Assembly (NCBI RefSeq): GCF_030125375.1
Contig: NZ_JASJUU010000008.1
Coordinates: forward strand, 307,384 to 371,383
Reading direction: 5' to 3'
DNA from: Pseudoalteromonas umbrosa
GTDB taxonomy: Bacteria; Pseudomonadota; Gammaproteobacteria; Enterobacterales; Alteromonadaceae
DNA: 64,000 nucleotides
Positions 52,230-62,320 of the stretch are shown piece after piece. The notes under the pieces were generated by a model that saw nothing but the letters and a program-made list of their open reading frames with translations, had not been told where the DNA came from and searched no databases. Numbering within the stretch: position 1 is the first letter of the stretch; each line of letters opens with the position of its first letter. The translations under genes and the position numbers were made by a program.

Positions 52230-53270
52230 TTATAGCCCATTTTCTATGATTTCTTGCGCAAGCTCATCCGCAATTATATGCGTAGACTTTTGCTCTTCAT
52301 CAGAACGCTTAAAAATTTCAGCCAAAGTGTCATAGATGCCTTCTACATGTTTTGTAGAAAGTGCTTCATCATAGCCTTCTGGTTTAGTCTCGTAGTATAC
52401 ATTAATAATACCACCAGCATTGATCACATAGTCCGGTGCGTACAGTACACCCTTTTCACGCAGCACATCACCATGTCTTGGCTCTGCTAATTGATTGTTA
52501 GCACAACCAGCAATAATGGAAGCTTTTATGCGTGGAATTGTCTCATCATTAATTGTCGCACCCAATGCACAAGGTGCATAAACATCAACATCTAAGTCAT
52601 AAATCTCATCGATTGCAACCGCAGTTGCGCCAAAGTCATTTACTACACGTGCTACTGATTCTTCATTAATATCAGTAACAAATAACTCTGCACCCGCTTC
52701 ATGAAGGTATTTACATAACGTATAAGCCACAGCACCAAGGCCTTGAACAGATACTTTTACGCCAGATAAGTCTTGATGGCCAAACTTATGCTGATACGCA
52801 GCTTTCACACCTAAGAAAGTACCGAGTGCTGTAAATGGTGATGGGTTACCACTTTTACCCTCTAAACCAAGTACATAGTTTGTTTCCTTATGCATCATCA
52901 TAACATCGCCAGTTGTGATGTTTACATCTTCTGCAGAGTAGTAGCTACCACCCAACCTTTCTAAATGCTTACCAAATGCTCTAAATAGCGCTTCTGATTT
53001 AACTGTTTTTGCATCGCCAATAATGACTGATTTACCACCACCAAATGGCAAACGCGCAACAGCATTTTTATACGTCATACCTTTTGATAAACGTAATACG
53101 TCATATACTGCATCTTGATCTTCTGCATAGTCCCAAAGACGACAGCCACCTACTGCGGGGCCCAGTTTAGTACTATGAACCGCGATAATTGCTTTTAAAC
53201 CCGACTCTTTATCTGAGCAAAATACAACTTGCTCATGGTTATCAAATTCAACTTGGTTAAATACAGCCAC
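52230..53270 (-). CDS. ldh: Leucine dehydrogenase
   Basis: 346 residues from a GTG at 53270 (MAVFNQVEFDNHEQVVFC), chosen because GGAG lies upstream and the family begins this way; an ATG ten codons earlier has no ribosome site. It deaminates leucine, valine and isoleucine to their keto acids with NAD. Seen are LGPAVGGCRLW, the catalytic Lys region LPFGGGKSVIIGD and the NAD-binding VQGLGAVAYTLCKYL. The promoter overlaps a 16-bp dyad shared with the gltB upstream region, which suggests control by a branched-chain amino-acid regulator. It is a single-gene unit. Confidence 0.92.
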   Translation of the reverse strand: MAVFNQVEFDNHEQVVFCSDKESGLKAIIAVHSTKLGPAVGGCRLWDYAEDQDAVYDVLRLSKGMTYKNAVARLPFGGGKSVIIGDAKTVKSEALFRAFGKHLERLGGSYYSAEDVNITTGDVMMMHKETNYVLGLEGKSGNPSPFTALGTFLGVKAAYQHKFGHQDLSGVKVSVQGLGAVAYTLCKYLHEAGAELFVTDINEESVARVVNDFGATAVAIDEIYDLDVDVYAPCALGATINDETIPRIKASIIAGCANNQLAEPRHGDVLREKGVLYAPDYVINAGGIINVYYETKPEGYDEALSTKHVEGIYDTLAEIFKRSDEEQKSTHIIADELAQEIIENGL

Positions 53271-53646
53271 TTTGATTATTCTCCGATTTTTGTCTGACAT
53301 CGTCAGATAGCGCTGAAATTGCGCCTGACTCTACCATTAACCATTTAGGCAATCCAGCAAATGAGATGATCTAAGCTAACATACGCACCGCGGCGCATAA
53401 ACAAACCACAAAAAATGATATTTTTAATTAATTATTTCGAACACGGTCAAATATGAAACATGTTTAATTAAAAATATCTCTATTTTTTATAGTATCTGTT
53501 TACGTAAACGTAAAGCATGATACTCTTGTAAGTATAAATTTACATTTTAGACTTTACAAAAATATTACCTAAAAAAGTTACAAGTAAAAATGCCAACACC
53601 TCACCACTTTTTTCTTGACGCAACCACTATTTCAATAAAAAAGAAT
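53271..53646. other. Leucine dehydrogenase upstream region
   Basis: No gene seen. It holds the predicted ldh promoter and the 16-bp dyad (annotated separately); the rest is AT-rich without clear features, apart from a GC-richer patch near 53386-53398. Confidence 0.4.
53476..53514 (-). promoter_or_regulatory. LiuR-like operator overlapping the ldh promoter
   Basis: TTTACGTAAACGTAAA at 53499-53514 is identical to the dyad at 21580-21595. On the minus strand a promoter TTTACG, 17 bases, TATAAA can be drawn, with its -35 box and spacer inside the dyad, the geometry of a repressor site. Confidence 0.6.
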
Positions 53647-53680
53647 AAAAAAAAACGGGCCTTCAATAGCCCGTTTTTAG
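53647..53680 (-). terminator. Terminator of fumarase
   Basis: On the minus strand AAACGGGC / GCCCGTTT forms an 8-bp stem followed by nine T residues, about 20 bases after the fumarase stop. Confidence 0.85.
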
Positions 53681-53694
53681 TGACGTATTTTAAA

Positions 53695-55221
53695 TTAGCT
53701 TAACTTAGCATCAAGCTCTTCAATTTTTGCTTTCCAAATTGCAGGGCCCTGCGTATGTGCATTTGCACCTTCACTATCCACAGCAACTGTTACTGGCATG
53801 TCCTCTACTTCAAACTCATAGATAGCTTCCATACCTAAATCTTCAAATGCAACAACTCGAGACTTCTTAATTGCTTTAGCGACTAAGTATGCCGCACCGC
53901 CAACAGCCATTAGATAAACGGCTTTATTCTGCTTAATAGATTCAACAGTTGCAGGACCACGTTCCGCCTTACCTATCATACCAACAAGGCCTGTTTTCTC
54001 TAACATCAAGTCGGTAAACTTATCCATACGTGTTGATGTAGTTGGGCCAGCAGGACCTACAACTTCATCACCCACTGCATCAACAGGACCAACGTAATAG
54101 ATAAACTTGTTGGTAAAGTCCACGCCTTCAGGCAAACCTTCTCCTGAATTAATCATTTCTTGCAGACGCTTATGAGCAGCATCACGACCCGTTAAAATTT
54201 TACCGGATAGCAATACAGTTTCACCCATCTTCCAATCCTGGATGTCATCTTTAGTCAACGTGTCTAAGTTCACACGACGCGTGTCTTCGCCCACTTCCCA
54301 CGTTACTTCTGGCCAATCTTCTAGTTTTGGTGCTTTAAGATCTGCAGGGCCAGATCCATCAAGCGTGAAATGTACGTGACGAGTAGCGGCACAGTTCGGG
54401 ATCATTACAACAGGCTTTGATGCTGCGTGAGTAGGTGCTGTTTTAATTTTAACATCAACAACTGTCGTCAAACCACCAAGGCCTTGGGCACCAATACCTA
54501 ATTTGTTTGCTCTTTCAAAAATTTCTAAACGCAGCTTTTCTTCTGCAGTCTCTGCACCGCGCTCTTGAAGGTCATGAATATCCACCGGGTCCATCAAAGA
54601 CTCTTTTGCCAACACAGCGGCTTTTTCAGCAGTACCACCGATACCAATCCCGATCATGCCAGGCGGACACCAGCCCGCGCCCATTGTCGGTAGTGTCTTT
54701 TCAACCCAAGCTGCTACATCATCAGATGGGTTAAGCATCGCCATCTTAGTTTTATTTTCAGAACCGCCCCCTTTAGCAGCAATCATCACTTCAACTTCAG
54801 CACCAGGTACCAAGTCTACATGCACAACAGATGGCGTATTGTCTTTGGTATTCTTTCGGCTACCAGCAGGATCCGCAACAATTGAAGCACGAAGTGGATT
54901 ATCTGGGTTTGTGTATGCACGACGAGTACCTTCGTCTACCATCTGTTGCACTGTTAGATCTGTCTTATCCCACTTAACATCCATACCAACTTTAACGAAA
55001 CATGTAACAATACCTGTATCCTGACATAGTGGACGCTTGCCTTCTGCCGACATACGCGAATTGATTAATATCTGTGCAATCGCATCTTTTGCAGCCTTGC
55101 TCTGTTCATTGTTATAAGCTTTTTCTAATGCTTGAACAAAATCGAGCGGGTGGTAGAAAGAGATATATTGTAATGCATCTTCAATGCTATCAATAAAGTC
55201 TTGTTGACGGATAATACTCAT
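53695..55221 (-). CDS. fumA: Class I fumarate hydratase (iron-sulphur)
   Basis: 508 residues from the ATG at 55221 (MSIIRQQDFIDSI), six bases after AAGGA. It hydrates fumarate to malate in the TCA cycle. It carries the 4Fe-4S dehydratase signatures: LCQDTGIVTCF near 70, the NKTKMAMLNP and GAGWCPPGMIGIGIGG stretches near 150-180, and PNCAATRHVHF near 280. N- and C-terminal domains are fused in one chain, as in FumA/FumB. Monocistronic. Confidence 0.95.
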   Translation of the reverse strand: MSIIRQQDFIDSIEDALQYISFYHPLDFVQALEKAYNNEQSKAAKDAIAQILINSRMSAEGKRPLCQDTGIVTCFVKVGMDVKWDKTDLTVQQMVDEGTRRAYTNPDNPLRASIVADPAGSRKNTKDNTPSVVHVDLVPGAEVEVMIAAKGGGSENKTKMAMLNPSDDVAAWVEKTLPTMGAGWCPPGMIGIGIGGTAEKAAVLAKESLMDPVDIHDLQERGAETAEEKLRLEIFERANKLGIGAQGLGGLTTVVDVKIKTAPTHAASKPVVMIPNCAATRHVHFTLDGSGPADLKAPKLEDWPEVTWEVGEDTRRVNLDTLTKDDIQDWKMGETVLLSGKILTGRDAAHKRLQEMINSGEGLPEGVDFTNKFIYYVGPVDAVGDEVVGPAGPTTSTRMDKFTDLMLEKTGLVGMIGKAERGPATVESIKQNKAVYLMAVGGAAYLVAKAIKKSRVVAFEDLGMEAIYEFEVEDMPVTVAVDSEGANAHTQGPAIWKAKIEELDAKLS

Positions 55222-55457
55222 GACGGTTCCTTTAGTAACCATTAACTTTATAAATGGTGTGTTCTTACTCAGTCGAAAAATGCTGACCTTACCACTCTAA
55301 TACTAGTTAATCGCAAAATGATTTTTTTGCCCCCATTTTGCTGAAACTAATCACTTAGTCATTGTGGTTATTGGTTATCACTCCTCGACTCTATAGATTC
55401 ATTTCTAATTATGATAACCTCCTCGCCCGTTTCGGGCTAGTTTTCAGGGTCAAGTAA

Positions 55458-56804
55458 ATGATAAATGCACAGAATAATTGCATTGCCGTTGACATTTCAC
55501 TCTCTACAGTTGAAGTTTTCGAGAAAATTTCAATACAAGATCACGCTATTCTTCTAGATTCTAGTGACGCTACACATGAAAATAGTCGCTACGACATCAT
55601 CAGTTTTGCGCCAGCGCATGTGTTAGAAGCCAAAAATGGACAAGTCTTCTTAGATAACATTGCACAAGACAAAAATGTTTTTGAGATATTGCATCAAGAA
55701 TTAAAGCAATTATGCCCCAAGCGTACAGAGGCAGTGCCGTTTTGTGGTGGCTGGCTAGGTTACTTTGGCTATGACTTAGGGCGTTACATTGAATCATTGC
55801 CTCAGAATGCGATATCAGATATCCCATTGCCAGATACTGTCGTTGGCCTATATCTAGATGCCTTGATTTACGATAACAAACAAAGCCAGTGGTATTATGT
55901 ATCTCAGCCTCAAGTGGAGCGCCTAAACGACTACCTCCAGCTTATAGAAAAAACGAATACCGTCTCCCACCAATTTGAATTACATAGCAATTGGCAATCC
56001 AACATGACTGAGCAGGAGTACCAAGCTAAATTTCAACGCATTCAGGATTATTTACTGAGCGGAGATTGTTACCAAATCAACCTCGCACAACGCTTTAGTG
56101 CCAATTACTATGGCTCCCCTTGGGCTGCTTACAAAAAGCTACGGCAACATAATCGCGCGCCCTTCTCTGCTTTTTACAATTTAGGCAACAACGCAGCGAT
56201 TGTGTCGGTTTCACCAGAACGCTTTATTTCTGTGCGCCAAAAACAAGTAGAAACCAAGCCAATTAAGGGGACTTTACCGCGATTATCAGACGAAAGCTTA
56301 GACTCTGAGCAAGCAAAAAAACTACAAAATAGCAGCAAAGACCGTGCAGAAAACGTCATGATCGTAGATCTGTTACGCAACGACCTTGGTAAAGTTGCTG
56401 AATCTGGCTCAGTCTCAGTACCCAAGTTATTTGAAATTGAAAGCTTCCCCGCTGTGCATCACCTTGTGAGCACCGTCACAAGTAAATTAGCAAAGGGAAA
56501 GAACGCCGTAGACCAACTTGAAGCAGCTTTTCCCGGTGGTTCAATAACCGGAGCTCCAAAAATCAGAGCGATGGAAATTATAGAGGAACTTGAACCTCAC
56601 CGCCGAAGTGCGTACTGTGGATCTATGGGTTATCTCAGTGCCTGTGGCGATATGGATACATCCATTACGATCCGTACACTAGTTTGTGAAAACAATAAGA
56701 TACACTGTTGGGCTGGCGGCGGTATTGTCGCTGACTCTAAAGTAGATGCGGAGTATCAAGAAACCTATCATAAGGTCAATAAGATTTTGCCTATATTGCA
56801 ATGA
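55458..56804 (+). CDS. pabB: Aminodeoxychorismate synthase component I
   Basis: 448 residues. It makes 4-amino-4-deoxychorismate for folate. The chorismate-binding domain (about 190-448) has YQINLAQRFSA, the PIKGTLPR loop (PabB-type Lys), ENVMIVDLLRNDLGKV and FPGGSITGAPKIRAMEII. The N-terminal part fits the TrpE/PabB regulatory-like domain. Its last bases overlap the nudix gene (ATGA), so the two are coupled. Confidence 0.94.
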   Translation: MINAQNNCIAVDISLSTVEVFEKISIQDHAILLDSSDATHENSRYDIISFAPAHVLEAKNGQVFLDNIAQDKNVFEILHQELKQLCPKRTEAVPFCGGWLGYFGYDLGRYIESLPQNAISDIPLPDTVVGLYLDALIYDNKQSQWYYVSQPQVERLNDYLQLIEKTNTVSHQFELHSNWQSNMTEQEYQAKFQRIQDYLLSGDCYQINLAQRFSANYYGSPWAAYKKLRQHNRAPFSAFYNLGNNAAIVSVSPERFISVRQKQVETKPIKGTLPRLSDESLDSEQAKKLQNSSKDRAENVMIVDLLRNDLGKVAESGSVSVPKLFEIESFPAVHHLVSTVTSKLAKGKNAVDQLEAAFPGGSITGAPKIRAMEIIEELEPHRRSAYCGSMGYLSACGDMDTSITIRTLVCENNKIHCWAGGGIVADSKVDAEYQETYHKVNKILPILQ

Positions 56805-57358
56805 AGCTTGAACATGTAATAAGCCGTTTTAGACTCGCTCACAGTCCTACTCCCAATAATATCTTACAGGGAGTAGAAAGCGCAGTCTTAGTGCCACTGA
56901 TTGAGGTTGATAAATGTACACATATTTTACTGTGTAAACGAGATGCCAGCTTAAGGTCTCATCCAAGCCAAATTTGTTTTCCCGGTGGCAAAGCAGAGCT
57001 AAGTGATCGCTCCGCTATCGACACCGCCCTACGGGAAACCTACGAGGAAATTAGCTTGTGCAGGAAACATATTACTGCACTTGGTCAATTACCAATTCAC
57101 AGCACCTTGAGCGGATTTCATATTACACCGGTTGTAGGGAAAGTTCAGGAATATGCAACTTGGGCACAAAGAAGTGACGAAGTAGAGAGTGTATTTACCA
57201 TTCCTTTAACTGCCCTAATGGACCCCATTCAGTGGCAAAGCTACCCATGCAGATATCGCGGCAAGCCCATTATTATCAAAGGATTCATGACTTCTCATGG
57301 GCTTTTATGGGGCGCTACAGCTAGCATTATCAAAAAATTAACTGACACACTTTCTTAA
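56801..57358 (+). CDS. nudL: NudL-like NUDIX hydrolase (CoA pyrophosphatase family)
   Basis: 185 residues. The NUDIX region ICFPGGKAELSDRSAIDTALRETYEEISL near 58-86 has the REtxEE core, and its Pro-Gly-Gly-Lys start is typical of the CoA diphosphatase (NudL/YeaB) group. E. coli places nudL between pabB and sdaA, exactly as here. The reaction (coenzyme A to 4'-phosphopantetheine and 3',5'-ADP) is from family knowledge. Confidence 0.9.
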   Translation: MKLEHVISRFRLAHSPTPNNILQGVESAVLVPLIEVDKCTHILLCKRDASLRSHPSQICFPGGKAELSDRSAIDTALRETYEEISLCRKHITALGQLPIHSTLSGFHITPVVGKVQEYATWAQRSDEVESVFTIPLTALMDPIQWQSYPCRYRGKPIIIKGFMTSHGLLWGATASIIKKLTDTLS

Positions 57359-57458
57359 TCTTCTTGCATTTGTCAATTTTCCGTTCAATAACGGGTTACT
57401 TCTGCAATAATTAACGTTATTATGTGCGCCCGTTCAGAGGCAATGATGAGTAAATTTT

Positions 57459-58835
57459 ATGATTAGTGCATTCGATATGTTCAGCATAGGTATAGGACCT
57501 TCGTCTTCTCATACTGTTGGACCAATGCGCGCTTCGCGTCTTTTCGTCAAAGATTTACAAGAAAGTAAGTTAATTGATGATGTCACTTCTGTAAAAGTTG
57601 AACTGTTTGGCTCACTTGGACAAACAGGTATTGGCCATGGTTCTGGCAAGGCAGTTATTCTAGGCCTTGCGGGTCACGATCCAGAGACAATAGATGCTGA
57701 CCTTGTTCCAGAAATCCTAGAAAAAATTGAACAAGAACAAGTTATTTATCTTGATCAGAAACATAAAGCCGACTTCCCAAAACAAGGAGCTGTGGTATTC
57801 CATCGTCGTAAGACTCTGCCTAAACATTCCAATGCAATGGAAATTCAGGCTTATAAAGGAGATGACCTGCTTCACAGCCAAATTTATTATTCGATTGGCG
57901 GCGGTTTTATTGTAACCGATCAAGATTTTGAAGCCGAAAAGCAAGCTGCACTTGACGTTAGAGAACAAAACCCAGCACCTTATTTATTTGATACAGCAGA
58001 AGAGTTACTGCAAATTTGTAAAGACACTGGACTTAGTGTATCGGCCCTGATGATGGCCAATGAAAAAACGCTGCGCAGTGAAAAAGAAATCAAAGCAGAA
58101 CTATTTAACATTTGGCAAGTAATGAAAGCATGTATTGAGCGAGGTATGCGTACTGAAGGGATACTGCCAGGTGGTCTAAAAGTAAAACGACGAGCACCAA
58201 GCCTTTACTTGAAGCTCAATGTTGAAAATAGTAATGACCCACTTCGCGCGATGGATTGGGTAGACTTATTTGCACTTGCGGTAAATGAAGAAAATGCTGC
58301 GGGTGGTCGCGTAGTTACGGCACCCACTAACGGTGCGGCAGGCATTTTACCATCAGTACTCATGTATTATCATACGTTTATCAAAGAAGTGGATGAAGAG
58401 ATTGCAACCAAATACTTACTAACCGCAGCGGCTATCGGTATTCTTTACAAAAAGAACGCTTCAATATCTGGGGCTGAGGTAGGATGCCAAGGTGAGGTAG
58501 GCGTCGCCTGCTCTATGGCTGCAGGTGCATTGACTGAAATCATGGGTGGCAATGTTGTACACGTTGAAAATGCCGCAGAAATTGGTATGGAGCATAATCT
58601 GGGTTTAACTTGTGATCCTGTTGGTGGGTTAGTTCAAGTGCCCTGTATTGAACGCAATGCTATGGGCGCAGTAAAAGCAATCAATGCTTCAAGACTGGCA
58701 TTAAGAGGTACAGGCGAACAAAAAGTGTCTCTCGATAAAGTTATCAAAACCATGTTAGATACTGGTAATGATATGAAGACCAAATATAAGGAAACCGCTC
58801 GCGGTGGCCTTGCCGTCAATATTATCGAATGCTAA
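57459..58835 (+). CDS. sdaA: L-serine ammonia-lyase
   Basis: 458 residues. It deaminates serine to pyruvate with an oxygen-sensitive 4Fe-4S cluster. The N-terminal signature IGPSSSHTVGPMRASR is at about 12-27, and the cluster cysteines lie in GCQGEVGVACSMAAGAL and LTCDPVGGLVQVPCIERNA. The region MRTEGILPGGLKVKRR near 230 is also conserved. It follows pabB-nudL with a 100-base gap and ends in a terminator. Confidence 0.96.
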   Translation: MISAFDMFSIGIGPSSSHTVGPMRASRLFVKDLQESKLIDDVTSVKVELFGSLGQTGIGHGSGKAVILGLAGHDPETIDADLVPEILEKIEQEQVIYLDQKHKADFPKQGAVVFHRRKTLPKHSNAMEIQAYKGDDLLHSQIYYSIGGGFIVTDQDFEAEKQAALDVREQNPAPYLFDTAEELLQICKDTGLSVSALMMANEKTLRSEKEIKAELFNIWQVMKACIERGMRTEGILPGGLKVKRRAPSLYLKLNVENSNDPLRAMDWVDLFALAVNEENAAGGRVVTAPTNGAAGILPSVLMYYHTFIKEVDEEIATKYLLTAAAIGILYKKNASISGAEVGCQGEVGVACSMAAGALTEIMGGNVVHVENAAEIGMEHNLGLTCDPVGGLVQVPCIERNAMGAVKAINASRLALRGTGEQKVSLDKVIKTMLDTGNDMKTKYKETARGGLAVNIIEC

Positions 58836-58843
58836 TACAAAAA

Positions 58844-58867
58844 AACCCAACTCACGTTGGGTTTTTT
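58844..58867. terminator. Terminator between convergent sdaA and cysB
   Basis: AACCCAAC / GTTGGGTT stem with a TCAC loop, T tract on the plus side and an A run on the other, so it can act in both directions. Confidence 0.85.
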
Positions 58868-58892
58868 ATGCCGCTATCTTACTTATGACTTT

Positions 58893-59870
58893 TTATTTTA
58901 CAGGCAATGTCACTTTTGCAAACAGAGCATCAACATCATCTTGATTTCTCATAAGGCTTGCTTTTTCTACCACATCTTTTGTTAGGTGAGGCGCAAAACG
59001 CTCAATGAAATCATACATGTAGCCACGTAAAAAACTTCCTTTTCTAAACCCGATTTTTGTGGTGCTCGCTTCAAATAAGTGACTAGCATCTATACAGACT
59101 AAATCTTTATCAGCAATATCATCTACAGCCATTGTTGCCAAGACACCTACGCCTAAGCCCAGTCTTACGTATGTCTTAATGACATCAGCATCTGTTGCTG
59201 TAAATACAATATGAGGCTCTAAACCATGTGCGTTAAACGCCTTATCCAGTTCTGAACGACCTGTAAAGCCAAACACATAAGTGATCAGCGGATATTTAGC
59301 TACATCCTGTACCGTAATGTTTTTACCGAGTTGCGCTAGAGGATGGTCTTTCGTTACCACAATACTTCGATTCCAGTGGTAACAAGGAAGCATTATCAAG
59401 TCTCCATATAAATGTAGTGCTTCTGTTGCAATCGCAAAGTCAGCATCGCCTCTTGCTGCAGCATCCGAAATCTGTTGCGGTGTACCTTGGTGCATATGCA
59501 ATGATACAGCAGGGTATTTTTGCATGAACCCTTGAATAACTGGCGGAAGTGCGTATCTGGCCTGCGTATGGGTCGTCGCAATATTCAACTTACCTTGATC
59601 TGGCAAAGTGTGCTCATTGGCAACTGCTTTTATACCCTCTACCTTTGAAAGGATCTCTCTGGCAATATTAATAATTTCATTACCAGCACTGGTGACATGC
59701 GTGAGGTGCTTACCACTACGACCAAAAATCTGCACACCTAATTCATCTTCTAGCATTCGTACTTGTTTTGAAATACCTGGCTGAGAGGTATACAGGCTCT
59801 CGGCAGTGGCAGATACATTCAAATTATGATTGAGTACTTCTACTATGTATTTCAATTGTTGTAATTTCAT
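58893..59870 (-). CDS. cysB: CysB, LysR-type regulator of sulphur assimilation
   Basis: 325 residues. It activates cysteine biosynthesis genes and responds to acetylserine or thiosulphate. The N-terminal helix-turn-helix reads MKLQQLKYIVEVLNHNLNVS then ATAESLYTSQPGISKQVRML, as in CysB/Cbl. The effector domain has IATTHTQARYALPPVI near 97 and the C-terminal IGFRKGSFLRGYMYDFIERF, which are CysB marks. It is divergent from the membrane-anchored gene at 60150. Confidence 0.96.
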   Translation of the reverse strand: MKLQQLKYIVEVLNHNLNVSATAESLYTSQPGISKQVRMLEDELGVQIFGRSGKHLTHVTSAGNEIINIAREILSKVEGIKAVANEHTLPDQGKLNIATTHTQARYALPPVIQGFMQKYPAVSLHMHQGTPQQISDAAARGDADFAIATEALHLYGDLIMLPCYHWNRSIVVTKDHPLAQLGKNITVQDVAKYPLITYVFGFTGRSELDKAFNAHGLEPHIVFTATDADVIKTYVRLGLGVGVLATMAVDDIADKDLVCIDASHLFEASTTKIGFRKGSFLRGYMYDFIERFAPHLTKDVVEKASLMRNQDDVDALFAKVTLPVK

Positions 59871-60149
59871 AACATTGTTTATTTTTTTAGTTGTTATCCA
59901 ATAAGTGACTAGGTTTACGCTGAGCGCTGAGTCGGATCTTTTGTAAGACTAGCATAGTTATTGTTTGCCTGATAGTAATTGTAACATTTACGCAATCATA
60001 TAAGAAAAACGAATTAGAAACGTCTATACTGAAAAATGGTGTATTTAAAATCATTTACATACACCTTGTTATTAAAACTATCCAATATACAATTGTTTGA
60101 TGTAATATAAAAAATTATCGCCTTGGGTAGTTTTCGTAGAGAATCGGGT

Positions 60150-60911
60150 ATGTTTGTTTACATAATAGTATTGTTGATTGTTGCTTTGGTTATAATTGCA
60201 GTGTGGGTTAGTGCAATTCAACAACACAAAGAAAAACAAGAAGCAGAAAGACGTAAAGAGCTCGCAAAGCAAAAGCGGATCATTGAAGAATCCGAGGATG
60301 TTCTAGTAAATAGTTCGAATATACCTATGTCCAGTGAAATGCTCCGGGTGATCCAAAAAAGAGTGCATAATGCCCTAGCCACTATGGTTGAGCTTTCCCC
60401 TACTTCACGAGAGTTGAAAAACCGTCTGCATGAGTCTACTGAGCGAATGAACTCAGAGCCCGCCAATCTCAGCGACAGTGATAACGTCGCTTTACCTGAT
60501 AACGACAAACAGCTAATTGCACTTGTGCAAGGTATAAAAAAGCTTCGTCAACTCCTTCGTTCAGAGCACAGTAAAGGCAAAGTTGATACGCAAGTTTTCG
60601 TCAAAGAAGACCGCCGCCTGGAAAAAATTCAATTAAGGATCAATGTAGAAAGCCAAATCAAACGAGGGCTCTCTGCAAAAACAGCCAATATGGTTGGTTC
60701 TGCTAGACAATACTTTGAAAAAGCTTATGCAACCATTATGGCAGTGACTTACAGCGACGAATATGTAACAGAAAAAAAGAACCAGTTAGAAGGTTATCTC
60801 AATGAGATCAGTACTGAGCTCAAAGCGTCTAATGCTTCAGCTGTGAAGAAAAAAGCAGAAAAAGAAAAGGACGACTTGGACGTCCTTTTCGCACCGAAAA
60901 AGAAATGGTGA
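60150..60911 (+). CDS. Membrane-anchored coiled protein, conserved hypothetical
   Basis: 253 residues from the ATG at 60150; the frame is open nine codons earlier but the product most naturally starts at the membrane helix (MFVYIIVLLIVALVIIAVWV, residues 1-20). A charged helix follows (QHKEKQEAERRKELAKQKRI), then an alpha-helical body with VQGIKKLRQLLRSEHSKGK and ARQYFEKAYATIMAVTYSDE, and a Lys-rich tail ending in LFAPKKKW. Probably cytoplasmic, anchored at the inner membrane. Function not recognised. Its stop abuts that of the converging permease gene. Confidence 0.7.
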   Translation: MFVYIIVLLIVALVIIAVWVSAIQQHKEKQEAERRKELAKQKRIIEESEDVLVNSSNIPMSSEMLRVIQKRVHNALATMVELSPTSRELKNRLHESTERMNSEPANLSDSDNVALPDNDKQLIALVQGIKKLRQLLRSEHSKGKVDTQVFVKEDRRLEKIQLRINVESQIKRGLSAKTANMVGSARQYFEKAYATIMAVTYSDEYVTEKKNQLEGYLNEISTELKASNASAVKKKAEKEKDDLDVLFAPKKKW

Positions 60912-62201
60912 TCAGCTTAGTGCAAATTTAACGATAAATAATATTGTCAGTACCCAAACACTAATAGATATTTCTTCCTTTTTATTGCATGCAAGCTTCA
61001 CAGCGGTGTATGCAATAAAGCCTAAGGCAATGCCATGCGCAATTGAAAAGGTGAGCGGTGTCATCAATAGTACAACGCTCACGGGAATTGCATCAGTCAT
61101 ATCATCCCAGTTCACCAACTTTAGATTTTGCAGCATTAATACAGATACGTACAGAATTGCTCCTGCCGTTGCATAAGCTGGTACCATTTTAGCCAATGGT
61201 GCAAAAAACATCATTAATAAGAAGCAGAACCCTACTACGACCGCAGTCAAACCAGTACGTCCACCAACAGAAACCCCTGAAACAGATTCAATATAAGACG
61301 TTGTCGTTGACGTACCTAAGAAAGAGCCTGCTACTGTGGCTGAACTGTCTGCAGACAAGGCACGTCCTAATCGAGGCATATTGCCTTTGTCATCTGCGAT
61401 ACCCGCTTTTTGTGTCACTGCAACCAAGGTTCCACTCGTATCAAAGAGATCAACAAATAAGAATGCAAAGACCACACTTAGCATTGAGATTTCCAAAGCC
61501 CCGGCAATATCTAATTGGCCAAGTGTTGGCTCAATGCTAGGAGGAGTAGACACTATGCCTTGATACTCAACTAAACCGAGTCCCCAAGCAATTACAGTTA
61601 CCAACAAAATGCTGATCAACACCCCACTTTTCCACTCTCTATACATCAATGCGGTGATCACAAACAAACTAAAAATCGCCAATAAAGGACCTGGACTGGT
61701 GATGTCACCTAACTGAACAAGCGTTGCTGGACTTGCGACAATAATACCCGCATTTTTAAGCGCGATGAGTGCCAAGAATGCACCAATACCTGTTGCGATT
61801 GCTCGCTTTAGCACAACTGGAATTGCCTGTATAACCCACTCTCTGACTTTAAAGAGGCTTAATAGTAAAAATAGACACCCAGATAAGAACACAGCTCCCA
61901 ACGCAGTTTGCCAGCTATGACCCATACCAAGTACAACACCATAAGTAAAAAATGCGTTTAAGCCCATACCTGGCGCTAAAGCAAGCGGATAATTAGCAAC
62001 AAACCCCATGATGAAACAACCAATTGCTGCAGCCAAGCAGGTAGCAACAAATGCTGCTCCATGATCTATCCCGGCCTCTGCGAGCATTGCTGGATTAACA
62101 AATACAATATAAACCATGGTGATAAACGTAGTGAGTCCCGCTACAACTTCAGTTTTTACATCCGTGTGTAACGCCTTAAGCGAAAATAATTTTTCTAGCA
62201 T
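60912..62201 (-). CDS. NCS2 purine permease (AzgA-like)
   Basis: 429 residues with about 12-13 membrane helices. The AzgA/PbuG-type start TEVVAGLTTFITMVYIVFVNPAMLAEAG and the motif LAPGMGLNAFFTYGVV, plus LFDTSGTLVAVTQKAG and SYIESVSGVSVGGRTGLTA, mark a proton-coupled importer of adenine or guanine/hypoxanthine. Which base it prefers cannot be told from sequence alone. It has no terminator beyond the shared boundary with the gene at 60150. Confidence 0.9.
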   Translation of the reverse strand: MLEKLFSLKALHTDVKTEVVAGLTTFITMVYIVFVNPAMLAEAGIDHGAAFVATCLAAAIGCFIMGFVANYPLALAPGMGLNAFFTYGVVLGMGHSWQTALGAVFLSGCLFLLLSLFKVREWVIQAIPVVLKRAIATGIGAFLALIALKNAGIIVASPATLVQLGDITSPGPLLAIFSLFVITALMYREWKSGVLISILLVTVIAWGLGLVEYQGIVSTPPSIEPTLGQLDIAGALEISMLSVVFAFLFVDLFDTSGTLVAVTQKAGIADDKGNMPRLGRALSADSSATVAGSFLGTSTTTSYIESVSGVSVGGRTGLTAVVVGFCFLLMMFFAPLAKMVPAYATAGAILYVSVLMLQNLKLVNWDDMTDAIPVSVVLLMTPLTFSIAHGIALGFIAYTAVKLACNKKEEISISVWVLTILFIVKFALS

Positions 62202-62320
62202 GTCTTTGTATTTTAAATGGAAACGAGGTCGGCGATTTTACCACAAATCATCACCATAAACGGACAAATAAAGCAAAAATCAGCTACAATGAAGACTAAG
62301 TTGTAATAAGTGAAGTGAGT

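Noticed and set aside
55426..55438. GCCCG-TTT-CGGGC hairpin before pabB as a terminator or attenuator
   Set aside because: The stem is only five base pairs and no gene on the plus strand precedes it; there is no leader peptide with repeated codons.
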